Assembly (NCBI GenBank): GCA_021740385.1
Contig: JAIOZY010000032.1
Location: 1-58,137, forward strand
Length of the DNA: 58,137 nucleotides
Direction of reading: 5' to 3'
Source: Prolixibacteraceae bacterium
GTDB lineage: Bacteria > Bacteroidota > Bacteroidia > Bacteroidales > Prolixibacteraceae
Every line of letters begins with the position of its first letter. The first letter of the stretch is position 1. The position numbers and the translations under genes are program-made. Below are positions 8,615 to 16,532 of this stretch, piece after piece. The notes under the pieces were generated by a model. It did not search any database, had not been told where the DNA came from, and saw only the letters and a program-made list of their open reading frames with translations.

Positions 8615-10933
8615 ATGAGACATATAATTTTCAACTTCTGCTTTTTACTGCTTTTACCTGTTTTTTTACAGGGCGCAGGCAAATATTCAGTCAGCGGTTC
8701 GGTTAAAGATGCAACCAACGGCGAAGACCTTATTGGCGCTACCATTTATGTGAAAGAACTCAAACTGGGAACAACAACAAACAGTTACGGGTATTACACG
8801 TTATCGTTAACCCCGGGCCTGTATTCTTTTGAGTTTTCGTTTATTGGTTACGAAACCTTCAGTTTCACACAGGCAATTGACAGCGATTTTCAGCAAGATA
8901 TTAAGCTTGAACCAAAGTCGGAAGAGATTGAAGAGGTTGTTGTAAGCACCGAAGCACCCAACCAAAACATCATTGGCGTGGAAATGGGTACGGTAAAACT
9001 TAACCCTCAAATCATCAAATCCATCCCGGTGTTGTTTGGCGAGCAGGATATTTTAAAAACAATGCAGCTTTTGCCGGGCGTTTCATCGGCGGGGGAGGGC
9101 AACACGGGCTTTTTTGTGCGTGGCGGCCAGGCCGACCATAACCTGGTATTGCTTGACGATGCCCCGGTTTTCAGCCCGTCACACCTGTTGGGCTTTTTTT
9201 CTGTTTTCAATTCCGATGCCATTAACGATGTAAAACTTTACAAAGGCGGTGTACCGGCCAATTTTGGCGGCAGGGCTTCGTCGGTGCTTGATGTGCGCAT
9301 GCGCGAAGGCAACTCCGAACGTTTTTCGGCCCGTGGCGGGCTGGGGCTTATATCGAGCCGGTTAACCGTTGAAGGGCCGATTGGGAAAAACGGCAGCTCG
9401 TTTTTATTATCGGGGCGCCGTACCTATGCCGACCTGTTCCTGGTTTTTGCCGAAAATGAGCAGCTAAAAGAAAGCCAGCTCTATTTTTACGACCTGAACC
9501 TGAAAACGCATTTCGAGCTGGGTGAAAAAGACAGGGTTTACCTTTCGGGGTACCTGGGGCGCGATGTGTTGAGTGCAAATATGTTTGGCTTTAATTGGGG
9601 CAACAAAACCGGCACCCTGCGCTGGACACACGTGTTTTCACCTAAATTGTTCAGCAATACCTCCGTTATTTTAAACGATTACAACTACAAAACCAGCGCC
9701 GATATCGATTTTAAATTTGACCTTGGGGCCGGTATTGTTGGGCGTACATTCAAGCAGCGTTTTACATGGTATATTAACAATAGCAACACCTTGCTGTTTG
9801 GTGCCGAACTGAACCAGTACATTTTTAAGCCTGGAAATGTTAGCCTGATCGATTTGGATGGTGAGGAACAAAGACTTGATATTGCGCAAAAAGACGGCCT
9901 CGAAAGTGCTTTCTACATTTCGAACGAACAAAAAATTGGCAGCAGCATTACCCTTGGTTACGGGGTGCGGCTCTCAAATTTTGTACGCATGGGGCCTTCT
10001 ACCGAGTATGTTTTTGATACAAAGGGAGAAGTTGTCGATTCATCGGTTTATGAAGCAGGATCATGGTATAGCTCTTATTGGAACTGGGAACCGCGGTTAA
10101 ATGCCACGTTTATTATTAACGAGAATACCAGCATTAAAGCCGGGTATAACCGGATGTCGCAATACATTCACCTGCTGCAAAATGCCACTGCCGGCACACC
10201 CATCGATTTTTGGACACCCAGCTCGGCTAATGTAAAACCGCAGATTGCCGACCAAATCAGTCTTGGTTTTTTCCGCAATTTTGAAAACCACATGTACCAG
10301 CTTTCGGCCGAGGTTTATTACAAAACCATGCAAAACCAAATCGATTATAAAACCGGGGCGTCAATTCTACTGAACGAAAAAGTTGAATCGGAACTGTTGT
10401 TTGGCGAGGGTAAAGCTTACGGCCTCGAACTGCTTGCCGAAAAAAAGGAGGGAAAACTCACCGGTTGGATTGCCTACACCCTTTCACGCTCCTTGAAGCA
10501 AATTGAGGGCATTAACCGTGGTGAATGGTACCCGGCACGGCAGGACCGTATTCACGATTTATCCATCGTGGCCATGTACCGGTTGAACCCACGCTGGACT
10601 TTTTCGCTCAACTGGGTTTATTACACCGGCAACGCGGTTACTTTTCCGGCAGGGAAATATTATTTCGACGGGCGTATTGTAAACCTTTTCACCAGCCGTA
10701 ACGGTTACCGCATGCCCGATTACCATCGGTTAGATGTGGGCGCCACATGGGTACTGTCCAAAGGGAAAAATTTTTCATCGGAACTGAATTTCTCGGTCTA
10801 TAATGCCTACGCGCATAAAAACCCGTATTCATACATTTTCAGGGAAGACCGCGATAACCCCGGAACAATGAAATCGACCATGATATACTTGTTTTCGGCC
10901 GTGCCATCGATAAGCTGGAATTTTAAATTTTAA
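8615..10933 (+). CDS. TonB-dependent receptor with N-terminal carboxypeptidase-like domain
   Basis: 772 residues. A signal peptide (residues 1-20, LLLLPVFLQG) is followed by a CarboxypepD-regulatory-like beta-sandwich (~24-105, SVKDATNGEDLIGATIYV ... GYYTLSL ... FIGYETF), a plug (~125-225, with GNTGFFVRGGQADHNLVLLD and YKGGVPANFGGRASSVLDVR) and a barrel to the C-terminus (ISWNFKF, terminal Phe). This is the group of Bacteroidota receptors usually paired with a DUF4249 lipoprotein rather than SusD, and exactly such a gene follows 20 bases later. It should sit in the outer membrane and import an unknown ligand with TonB/ExbBD energy. No lesion seen. Confidence 0.95.
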   Translation: MRHIIFNFCFLLLLPVFLQGAGKYSVSGSVKDATNGEDLIGATIYVKELKLGTTTNSYGYYTLSLTPGLYSFEFSFIGYETFSFTQAIDSDFQQDIKLEPKSEEIEEVVVSTEAPNQNIIGVEMGTVKLNPQIIKSIPVLFGEQDILKTMQLLPGVSSAGEGNTGFFVRGGQADHNLVLLDDAPVFSPSHLLGFFSVFNSDAINDVKLYKGGVPANFGGRASSVLDVRMREGNSERFSARGGLGLISSRLTVEGPIGKNGSSFLLSGRRTYADLFLVFAENEQLKESQLYFYDLNLKTHFELGEKDRVYLSGYLGRDVLSANMFGFNWGNKTGTLRWTHVFSPKLFSNTSVILNDYNYKTSADIDFKFDLGAGIVGRTFKQRFTWYINNSNTLLFGAELNQYIFKPGNVSLIDLDGEEQRLDIAQKDGLESAFYISNEQKIGSSITLGYGVRLSNFVRMGPSTEYVFDTKGEVVDSSVYEAGSWYSSYWNWEPRLNATFIINENTSIKAGYNRMSQYIHLLQNATAGTPIDFWTPSSANVKPQIADQISLGFFRNFENHMYQLSAEVYYKTMQNQIDYKTGASILLNEKVESELLFGEGKAYGLELLAEKKEGKLTGWIAYTLSRSLKQIEGINRGEWYPARQDRIHDLSIVAMYRLNPRWTFSLNWVYYTGNAVTFPAGKYYFDGRIVNLFTSRNGYRMPDYHRLDVGATWVLSKGKNFSSELNFSVYNAYAHKNPYSYIFREDRDNPGTMKSTMIYLFSAVPSISWNFKF

Positions 10934-10953
10934 CCTTTTTGAAGCATTTGAAA

Positions 10954-11763
10954 ATGAGATTAAAAAAAACATATAGCCTTGCCTTGTTACTTTTGATCAT
11001 TGCTTTTACAGCTTGTGAAGAAGAGGTGGTGCTCGACCTGGGCGATATTCAGGAAAAAATGGTTGTTGAAGCAGAATTGTCAGATTATGGCCCGTTGGCC
11101 AAAGTATCATTATCGTACAGCCAGGGTTTTTACGACTCGCTGGCGTTCACAAAAATTACGGATGCATCCGTTGTTGTGGAATCGGAAGCCGGTGATTATG
11201 AGGAGCTGACTTTGTTTGATGACGACAATTTCTACTCCCTGTGGCTCCGGCCCCGGTTTGGCGAAAAATATACGCTACGTATTGAAAACAACGGGGAAGT
11301 GCTTACAACCGAAACCGTTTTGCCCGAACCCGTTGAGATAAAAAAGGTGCAATTTATTCCAAGCCCTTTCGAATTTAATGGCGATAGCTTAAATGTAATT
11401 ATTTATGCCGATGACATTGAGGGCGAAGACAACTTTTTCAGGCTGAATATCCATAAAATTGGCCAACAATGGGTAGGCCTGCACTATTTTGTAAGCGATG
11501 AAACAGCCGTAAATGGTGAAATTCAAATGCCCGTGTATTTTGAAAACTTTTATTATGGCGATACCGTTATTGTGGAACTGATGCACACAACACGCCAGGT
11601 TGCCGATTATTACAGCGGGCTGAGCAACAATATCGGTACATCGTTCAATTCCATAGCACCGGGCAACCCGGTTAATAACCTGCCCAACGATGTGCTGGGC
11701 ATTTTTGCTGCCTATGCTTACGATATCGATACCGTTATCGTGCAGGGCTTCCCGGCTTTTTAA
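10954..11763 (+). CDS. DUF4249 family outer-membrane lipoprotein
   Basis: 269 residues from the ATG at 10954; a TTG at 10939 would add five residues and is less likely because the ATG gives a compact signal (MRLKKTYSLALLLLIIAFTA) directly ahead of the lipobox Cys in FTACEEE. DUF4249 proteins are beta-rich lipoproteins that accompany CarboxypepD/TonB receptors, presumably capping the receptor or binding ligand at the surface. Features such as KMVVEAELSDYGP, ITDASVVVES, YTLRIE and TETVLPEPVEIKKV are the family's conserved early strands. At ~270 residues it is somewhat short for the family. It forms a two-gene operon with the receptor. Confidence 0.85.
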   Translation: MRLKKTYSLALLLLIIAFTACEEEVVLDLGDIQEKMVVEAELSDYGPLAKVSLSYSQGFYDSLAFTKITDASVVVESEAGDYEELTLFDDDNFYSLWLRPRFGEKYTLRIENNGEVLTTETVLPEPVEIKKVQFIPSPFEFNGDSLNVIIYADDIEGEDNFFRLNIHKIGQQWVGLHYFVSDETAVNGEIQMPVYFENFYYGDTVIVELMHTTRQVADYYSGLSNNIGTSFNSIAPGNPVNNLPNDVLGIFAAYAYDIDTVIVQGFPAF

Positions 11764-11802
11764 CACAAAAATTCTTTGATTATTAAATATTTTACCCGAC
11801 TT

Positions 11803-11847
11803 TTACTTTAAATTATTCTGATATTTTAAACCATTACTTTAAATTAT
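11803..11847 (+). repeat. Pair of 14-bp direct repeats upstream of the ATPase pseudogene
   Basis: TTACTTTAAATTAT occurs at 11803-11816 and again at 11834-11847, 31 bases apart, and the second copy ends one base before the ATG at 11849. The spacing is three helical turns, as for paired protein-binding sites, but a short duplication is equally possible. Confidence 0.45.
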
Positions 11848-11848
11848 C

Positions 11849-12991
11849 ATGTATATTCGTAAGCAGATATTTATTGATTCTGGCAATGAAAGTGCTTTCT
11901 TATAGGGTGCGAGGCAAACAGGAAAAAGTACCTTATTGAAAAAAAAGTTTAGCAGTTCGTTGTGGTTTGATTTACTGTTAACCGATGTTTTTGAACGTTT
12001 ACAAAGAACCCCATCGCAACTTAGGGAAATTATAATGGCTTCTGAGCCCAATGAGCCTGTAATTATTGATGAAATTCAAAAAATACCATTATTGCTAAAT
12101 GAAGTACATTGGTTAATAGAAAATAAAAACATACGCTTCATCCTTAGTGGCTCAAGTCCCCGTAAGATAATCCGTTCGAATTCAAATTTATTAGGCGGGC
12201 GTGCCCTTCGTTATGAGCTTTATCCCTTAGTAAGTAACGAAATTCCTGATTTTGATTTATTACGGGCATTGAATAACGGCCTTTTACCCAGGCACTATAT
12301 GTCAAATTCCCCTCAGAGGCTTATTTCAGCCTACATTGGAAATTATTTGAGGGATGAGATTTTGGCCGAGGCAAAGATCCGAAACATTTCAACATTCTCC
12401 GATTTCCTTGAGGTTGCAGCCTTTTCAAATGGCGAGATGGTAAATTATACCAATATTGCTTCCGAATGTGGTGTAAGTTCCCCCACCGTAAAAGAATATT
12501 TTCAGATTTTGGTTGAGACGCTAACAGGCCGGTTTCTTCCATCCTTTCAAAAAAGACCAAAGCGAAGGGTGATTTTAGCGCCGAAATTTTATTTTTTCGA
12601 TGTAGGCATTGTAAATTATTTGTTGAAAAGGGGCAAAATTGAAATGGGAAGCGAATCGTTTGGAAATGCATTTGAACATTTCATTTACATGGAACTATAT
12701 GCACATAGCCACTACTCTGGCATCCAATACCCGATATACTACTGGCGGACAACTTCTCAAATAGAGATTGATTTTGTGTTAGGCGATCATGAAATTGCCA
12801 TTGAAGTGAAATCAACAACGAATGCAACTCCCCGGCATGCAAAGGGCCTAAAATATTTTTCAGAAGAATATCCCGTTAGAAAATTGATATTGGTCACAAA
12901 CGATCCTTTCCCCAGGCAAATGGACAAGGTATTGGTTTTACCCTGGAAAAAATTTTTAGAAAAATTATGGGTCGGGGAAATCATCCGCTAA
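11849..12991 (+). pseudogene. AAA+ ATPase with DUF4143 domain, interrupted by an amber codon before Walker A
   Basis: From the ATG at 11849 one frame reads MYIRKQIFIDSG ... ESAFL, hits TAG at 11903-11905, then continues without shift as GARQTGKSTLLKKKF and on to the stop at 12991 (381 codons). GARQTGKST is the Walker A loop; VIIDEIQKIP is Walker B; FILSGSSPRKI is sensor-like; the C-terminal half has the DUF4143 nuclease-like fold (IEIDFVLGDHEIAIEVKS, with D, E and K in PD-(D/E)XK spacing). Family members usually have an aromatic residue at the stop position (FL-W/Y/F-G), so TGG to TAG is a plausible single mutation. Without the first 19 codons a product starting at the TTG at 11936 lacks Walker A and would not bind ATP. 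Confidence 0.85.
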
Positions 12992-13040
12992 AAAGGTTTT
13001 CAGCTGGGCTTATTTTGTTAAATATATAAAGCGAAATAGC

Positions 13041-13048
13041 TACATTTG
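13041..13048 (+). promoter_or_regulatory. -7 promoter element before the DUF2490-like gene
   Basis: TACATTTG matches TAnnTTTG, 31 bases before the ATG at 13079. A TTTTG at 13013-13017 is 23 bases upstream, wider than the usual 17-20. Confidence 0.4.
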
Positions 13049-13078
13049 CACACGAAATGTGTTCATTTGAGTGAGTTT

Positions 13079-13519
13079 ATGCCCCGTTATAAAACCATAT
13101 TGTTGTTACCGCTTTTGTTTCTCCCTTTATGCCTTTTTTCGCAAAGCAAAGTAATACGCGACCTGAGGTTCAGGGCTTCGGTTAAAGCCGAAAAAGAGAT
13201 CGTAAACGATTTGGATGCTTTCATCGAAAGCGAAATTGTTATGGAGCAGGATATTTCTGCCATGGGGAAAGTTTTTGCAGAAGCCGGTCTTGAATATTCC
13301 CCCTTCAAAAACCTTTCACTTGAAGGGAAATACCGTTTCTCGAAAAACCGGAAAAGTACTTCCGGCGAATTCAAATACACCCACATGGTGGCCCTGGCTG
13401 CCCAGTACGACCATAAAATTGAACGGTTCAAACTTTATTACCGTAACGATACTGAACTGGTAAGTTATTTGCCCTACATGTTTCATACTTTTGGAGTGGC
13501 TTTTTCGTTTGATTTATAA
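13079..13519 (+). CDS. Short DUF2490-like beta-barrel protein, probably C-terminally truncated
   Basis: 146 residues from the ATG at 13079, chosen because it directly opens a signal peptide (MPRYKTILLLPLLFLPLCLFSQ); the upstream TTG at 13046 adds an unlikely polar extension. The mature part shows amphipathic strands (KVIRDLRFRASVKAEKEI, LEYSPFKNLSLEGKYRFS, RFKLYYRNDTEL) similar to DUF2490 outer-membrane proteins, which are normally ~220-250 residues, so the last strands are missing. Its end overlaps the extended frame of the next gene. DUF2490 and CotH genes are often neighbours in Bacteroidota, and the next gene is CotH-like, so both are likely remnants of one locus. The family call is moderate. 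Confidence 0.5.
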   Translation: MPRYKTILLLPLLFLPLCLFSQSKVIRDLRFRASVKAEKEIVNDLDAFIESEIVMEQDISAMGKVFAEAGLEYSPFKNLSLEGKYRFSKNRKSTSGEFKYTHMVALAAQYDHKIERFKLYYRNDTELVSYLPYMFHTFGVAFSFDL

Positions 13520-13526
13520 ATGTTTT

Positions 13527-14213
13527 GTGTTGGAAAAACTGATTGCAAAAATAGTAATTGTGCTAACGGGCCTTGCGGTTTTTACTTCGTGCTTCGAGGA
13601 GTTTGATTACGTACCCGAAATGAATCACGAAGACGCTTTGTTTTTTATTAACGGGCAAAAAAACCTGTACGATACAGCGACCGGTTTAATGCTTTTTCCC
13701 GTTTCAGGCTGGGGCCATTTTTCGGCAAACCTTTCATTTAACCAATTATCCGAATTGTATGTTGATGGTCGGAAAATCAGCAATCACGAAGAATTTAACT
13801 TTGGTGCTATTGGTAGCGAAAGCACTTTCATTGTTGAAACAACAAATAATGAAGGCCTGACAAAAACGTTTAATTTGAAATTTACTCTGTTACCGGTAGT
13901 AAAGGTAACACACCGGTATGCCAAAATCCCCGACGAGCCCAAAATCATTTCAACGTTTTGCTTAATATGCCCGGGCGAAAGGCAATCGGTTTACCGGTAT
14001 GCTGAAATAGAAGTGCGGGGCGGGTCGACCAAAGACCATCCCAAAAAATCGTTCGGTTTCACGTTAGTCGATGAAAATGATTTAAAAAAGGAAGTACCGC
14101 TTTCATTGCTGGGAATGCCGCCGGCATCCGACTGGATACTGAATTCGGGCTATATCGAAAATTTCATTACTAAACGGATCGAATTCTTAGATAAATATTT
14201 CAACGATCTCTAA
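13527..14213 (+). CDS. CotH-like lipoprotein lacking the kinase core (probable internal deletion)
   Basis: 228 residues from GTG 13527; TTG 13530 or 13491 are alternatives and no suitable ATG exists. A lipoprotein signal ends at FTSC. Residues ~140-205 carry the N-terminal part of a CotH kinase domain: AEIEVRGGSTKDHPKKSFGF and LLGMPPASDWILNSGY. In intact CotH proteins this is followed by 200 or more residues holding the ATP and metal sites; here the chain goes straight to ENFITKRIEFLDKY, which resembles the extreme C-terminal helix of the family. I infer that the catalytic middle has been lost by an in-frame deletion. Intact CotH proteins phosphorylate secreted proteins; this one cannot be active. 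A short-lived remnant is more likely than a functional gene. Confidence 0.6.
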   Translation: MLEKLIAKIVIVLTGLAVFTSCFEEFDYVPEMNHEDALFFINGQKNLYDTATGLMLFPVSGWGHFSANLSFNQLSELYVDGRKISNHEEFNFGAIGSESTFIVETTNNEGLTKTFNLKFTLLPVVKVTHRYAKIPDEPKIISTFCLICPGERQSVYRYAEIEVRGGSTKDHPKKSFGFTLVDENDLKKEVPLSLLGMPPASDWILNSGYIENFITKRIEFLDKYFNDL

Positions 14214-14245
14214 TTCAGGAGAAAAAATATTCAAGGCTATTCGGT

Positions 14246-14275
14246 TTTCGGGTTAAATCTTTCTTCTTACTTTTG
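14246..14275 (+). promoter_or_regulatory. Promoter upstream of the dipeptidyl peptidase III gene
   Basis: A perfect -7 TACTTTTG at 14268-14275 is preceded by TTTCG (near TTTG) ending at 14250, a spacing of 17. It lies 115 bases before the ATG at 14391, giving a long leader that contains the palindrome at 14344. Confidence 0.5.
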
Positions 14276-14343
14276 TTAGGCGAATTATTACAACCAATAA
14301 ATAATTGACCAATGAAACGATTCCGCCTAAGCGGGGGAAGTGA

Positions 14344-14361
14344 TCCCGATGTATATTGGGA
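14344..14361. repeat. 18-bp imperfect palindrome, TCCCGATGT type
   Basis: TCCCGATGTATATTGGGA folds as RNA with two G-U pairs. It differs by only two bases from the perfect palindrome at 47129-47146, so these are two copies of one small dispersed repeat. It lies in the leader of the peptidase gene. Confidence 0.55.
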
Positions 14362-14390
14362 GAACTTTTGAAAATAATAAATTTAGAAGA

Positions 14391-16430
14391 ATGAAACCAA
14401 TAGTATTAATTTTAACCGTAACCCTCACAGCTATGATGAGTTGCACCATGCCAACCCAAACGGAACCCGATGTACCCGCCAATTTTCAGTATAAAGTAGA
14501 GCAGTTTGCCGATATCCGCATTTTGCGTTACCCGGTACCCGGTTTCGATGAACTGACACTAAAGCAGAAAGAACTGTTATACTATTTATCGCAGGCAGCC
14601 ATCGAAGGGCGCGACATTATTTTTGACCAGAACAATAAACACAACCTGGCCATACGGCGTACCCTTGAGGCTATTTGGGAAAACTACCCGGGCGACCGAA
14701 ACACCGATGATTTCGAGGCCTTTGAAGTGTACCTGAAAAGGGTGTGGTTCTCGAACGGCATACACCACCATTATTCTACCGAAAAGTTTGAACCCGGTTT
14801 CAGCAAAGAATATTTTAAAACAGTTATTGCTGAAGTTGATGTTTCGGTATTTCCGGTATCAAAAGAAGAGATTATGAATAGACTTGTGCCGGTAATGTTC
14901 GACCCCGATATTGCTGCAAAACGCGTAAACCTCGATGAAAGTGATGACATTATTGCTACTTCGGCCAATAATTACTGGGGCGAAGGTGTTACCCAGGCCG
15001 AGGCCGAAAGCTTTTATGAAGCAAAAAAAGACCTGATCGACCCCGAACCTGTTTGGCACGGGCTGAACTGCCGTCTCGAAAAGGTAAATGGTGAGCTTGT
15101 TGAAAAAACCTGGAAAATTGACGGCGTCTACTCTGAAGCCATCGAAAAAATTGTGTACTGGCTCGAAAAAGCCCTGACTGTTACAGAGAATGAACAGCAA
15201 CAAAAGGTAATTGAATATTTGGTCGACTATTACAAAACCGGCAACTTGCGGACCTTCGACAAATACAACATTGCCTGGCTGGCCGACCAGCAATCGCGCA
15301 TCGATTTTGTAAACGGGTTTATTGAAACCTACGGCGATCCGCTGGGCATTAAAGCCAGTTGGGAAAGCGTTGTGAATTTTAAAGATACCGAAGCAACAAA
15401 ACGGACTGAAATCATCAGTGCAAACGCGCAATGGTTTGAAGACCATTCGCCCGTCGACCCGCGTTTTAAGAAAACAAACGTGAAAGGCGTTACGGCAAAG
15501 GTAATAACTGCTGCCATGCTTGGTGGCGACTGCTACCCGGCAACGCCCATTGGCATTAACCTGCCCAATGCCGATTGGATACGGAAAGAACACGGTTCGA
15601 AATCGGTTACCATCGAAAACATAACTTATTCTTACCACAAAGCTTCGGAGGGAAGCGGTTTTCTTGAAGAGTTCTGTTATTCGGATAAAGAGGTTGAGCG
15701 CCAGAATAAGTACGGCTTTATTGCCGGTAATCTTCATACCGACATGCACGAATGCCTTGGGCATGGTTCGGGACAGTTGCTGCCGGGGGTTGAAGGCGAT
15801 GAGCTGAAAGCCTATGGTGCAACCATTGAAGAAGCCCGCGCCGACCTGTTTGCGCTTTACTACATGGGCGACGACAAAATGCTCGACCTGGACCTGCTGC
15901 CCGACGATAATGCATACAAGGCAGCTTACGACGATTATATCCGCAACGGTTTGATGACCCAGCTTACCCGCATAAAACTGGGCGATAATATTGAACAAAC
16001 CCACATGCGCAACCGCCAGCTTATTTCCCGGTGGGTTTACCTGCATGGAATTGACGATAATGTGATTGAACGCAAGAAGAAAGACGGGAAAACCTATTTT
16101 GTGATTGAGCATTACAAAAGGCTCCGTAATTTGTTTGGCGAATTGCTGGCCGAAGTGCAGCGTATTAAATCAGAAGGTGATTACGAAGCTGCCAAAAACC
16201 TGGTTGAATTTTACGCCGTAAAAATTGAACGCGACCTGCACAAAGAGGTGCTTGAACGTTACGAAAAGCTTAATTTGGCACCCTACAGCGGCTTTGTGAA
16301 CCCGGTTTACATTGTAGAAAAAGACGATGCCGGAAACATTGCCGGTGTTGAGCTTGATTATTCGGAAGGGTATGCCGAACAGATGATGCGTTATTCAGAA
16401 GAGCATTCGTGGTTGCCAACATATAATTAG
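14391..16430 (+). CDS. Dipeptidyl peptidase III family metallopeptidase (M49), lipoprotein
   Basis: 679 residues from ATG 14391, chosen over 14340 because it opens directly into a lipoprotein signal (MKPIVLILTVTLTAMMSC). The zinc site is HECLGH at 453-458, the Bacteroidota variant of the M49 HELLGH motif, with the third ligand in EEARAD at 480-485. M49 enzymes remove dipeptides from the N-terminus of oligopeptides; the lipobox places this one in the periplasm or at the outer membrane, where it would digest imported peptides. Length (~680) is typical for bacterial M49. It has its own promoter and a strong terminator and is convergent with glmS. The family call is firm. Confidence 0.94.
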   Translation: MKPIVLILTVTLTAMMSCTMPTQTEPDVPANFQYKVEQFADIRILRYPVPGFDELTLKQKELLYYLSQAAIEGRDIIFDQNNKHNLAIRRTLEAIWENYPGDRNTDDFEAFEVYLKRVWFSNGIHHHYSTEKFEPGFSKEYFKTVIAEVDVSVFPVSKEEIMNRLVPVMFDPDIAAKRVNLDESDDIIATSANNYWGEGVTQAEAESFYEAKKDLIDPEPVWHGLNCRLEKVNGELVEKTWKIDGVYSEAIEKIVYWLEKALTVTENEQQQKVIEYLVDYYKTGNLRTFDKYNIAWLADQQSRIDFVNGFIETYGDPLGIKASWESVVNFKDTEATKRTEIISANAQWFEDHSPVDPRFKKTNVKGVTAKVITAAMLGGDCYPATPIGINLPNADWIRKEHGSKSVTIENITYSYHKASEGSGFLEEFCYSDKEVERQNKYGFIAGNLHTDMHECLGHGSGQLLPGVEGDELKAYGATIEEARADLFALYYMGDDKMLDLDLLPDDNAYKAAYDDYIRNGLMTQLTRIKLGDNIEQTHMRNRQLISRWVYLHGIDDNVIERKKKDGKTYFVIEHYKRLRNLFGELLAEVQRIKSEGDYEAAKNLVEFYAVKIERDLHKEVLERYEKLNLAPYSGFVNPVYIVEKDDAGNIAGVELDYSEGYAEQMMRYSEEHSWLPTYN

Positions 16431-16500
16431 TTGTACATTCCAGATTTCAAATTAAAATTTCGATATATTTTCTGGACATATTGCAGAAAAATATAAAGTA

Positions 16501-16532
16501 CAGGGCGGAGCAAAGCGAAGCCCTGTTTTTTA
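16501..16532 (+). terminator. Rho-independent terminator of the peptidase gene, touching the glmS stop
   Basis: CAGGGC (16501-16506) pairs with GCCCTG (16520-16525), followed by a T-run at 16526-16531. The T-run includes the first two bases of the reverse-strand glmS stop codon (16530-16532). The hairpin can also act on the other strand, though the T-run there is weaker. Confidence 0.75.

Noticed and set aside
14859-16112. 417-codon open frame on the minus strand
   Set aside because: It is antisense to the dipeptidyl peptidase III gene, has no domain-like pattern or promoter, and its composition follows from the codon usage of the real gene.
14391-16430. Cys in the zinc motif HECLGH of the M49 peptidase
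   Set aside because: Unusual next to the eukaryotic HELLGH, but this variant is already known from Bacteroides enzymes, so not novel.
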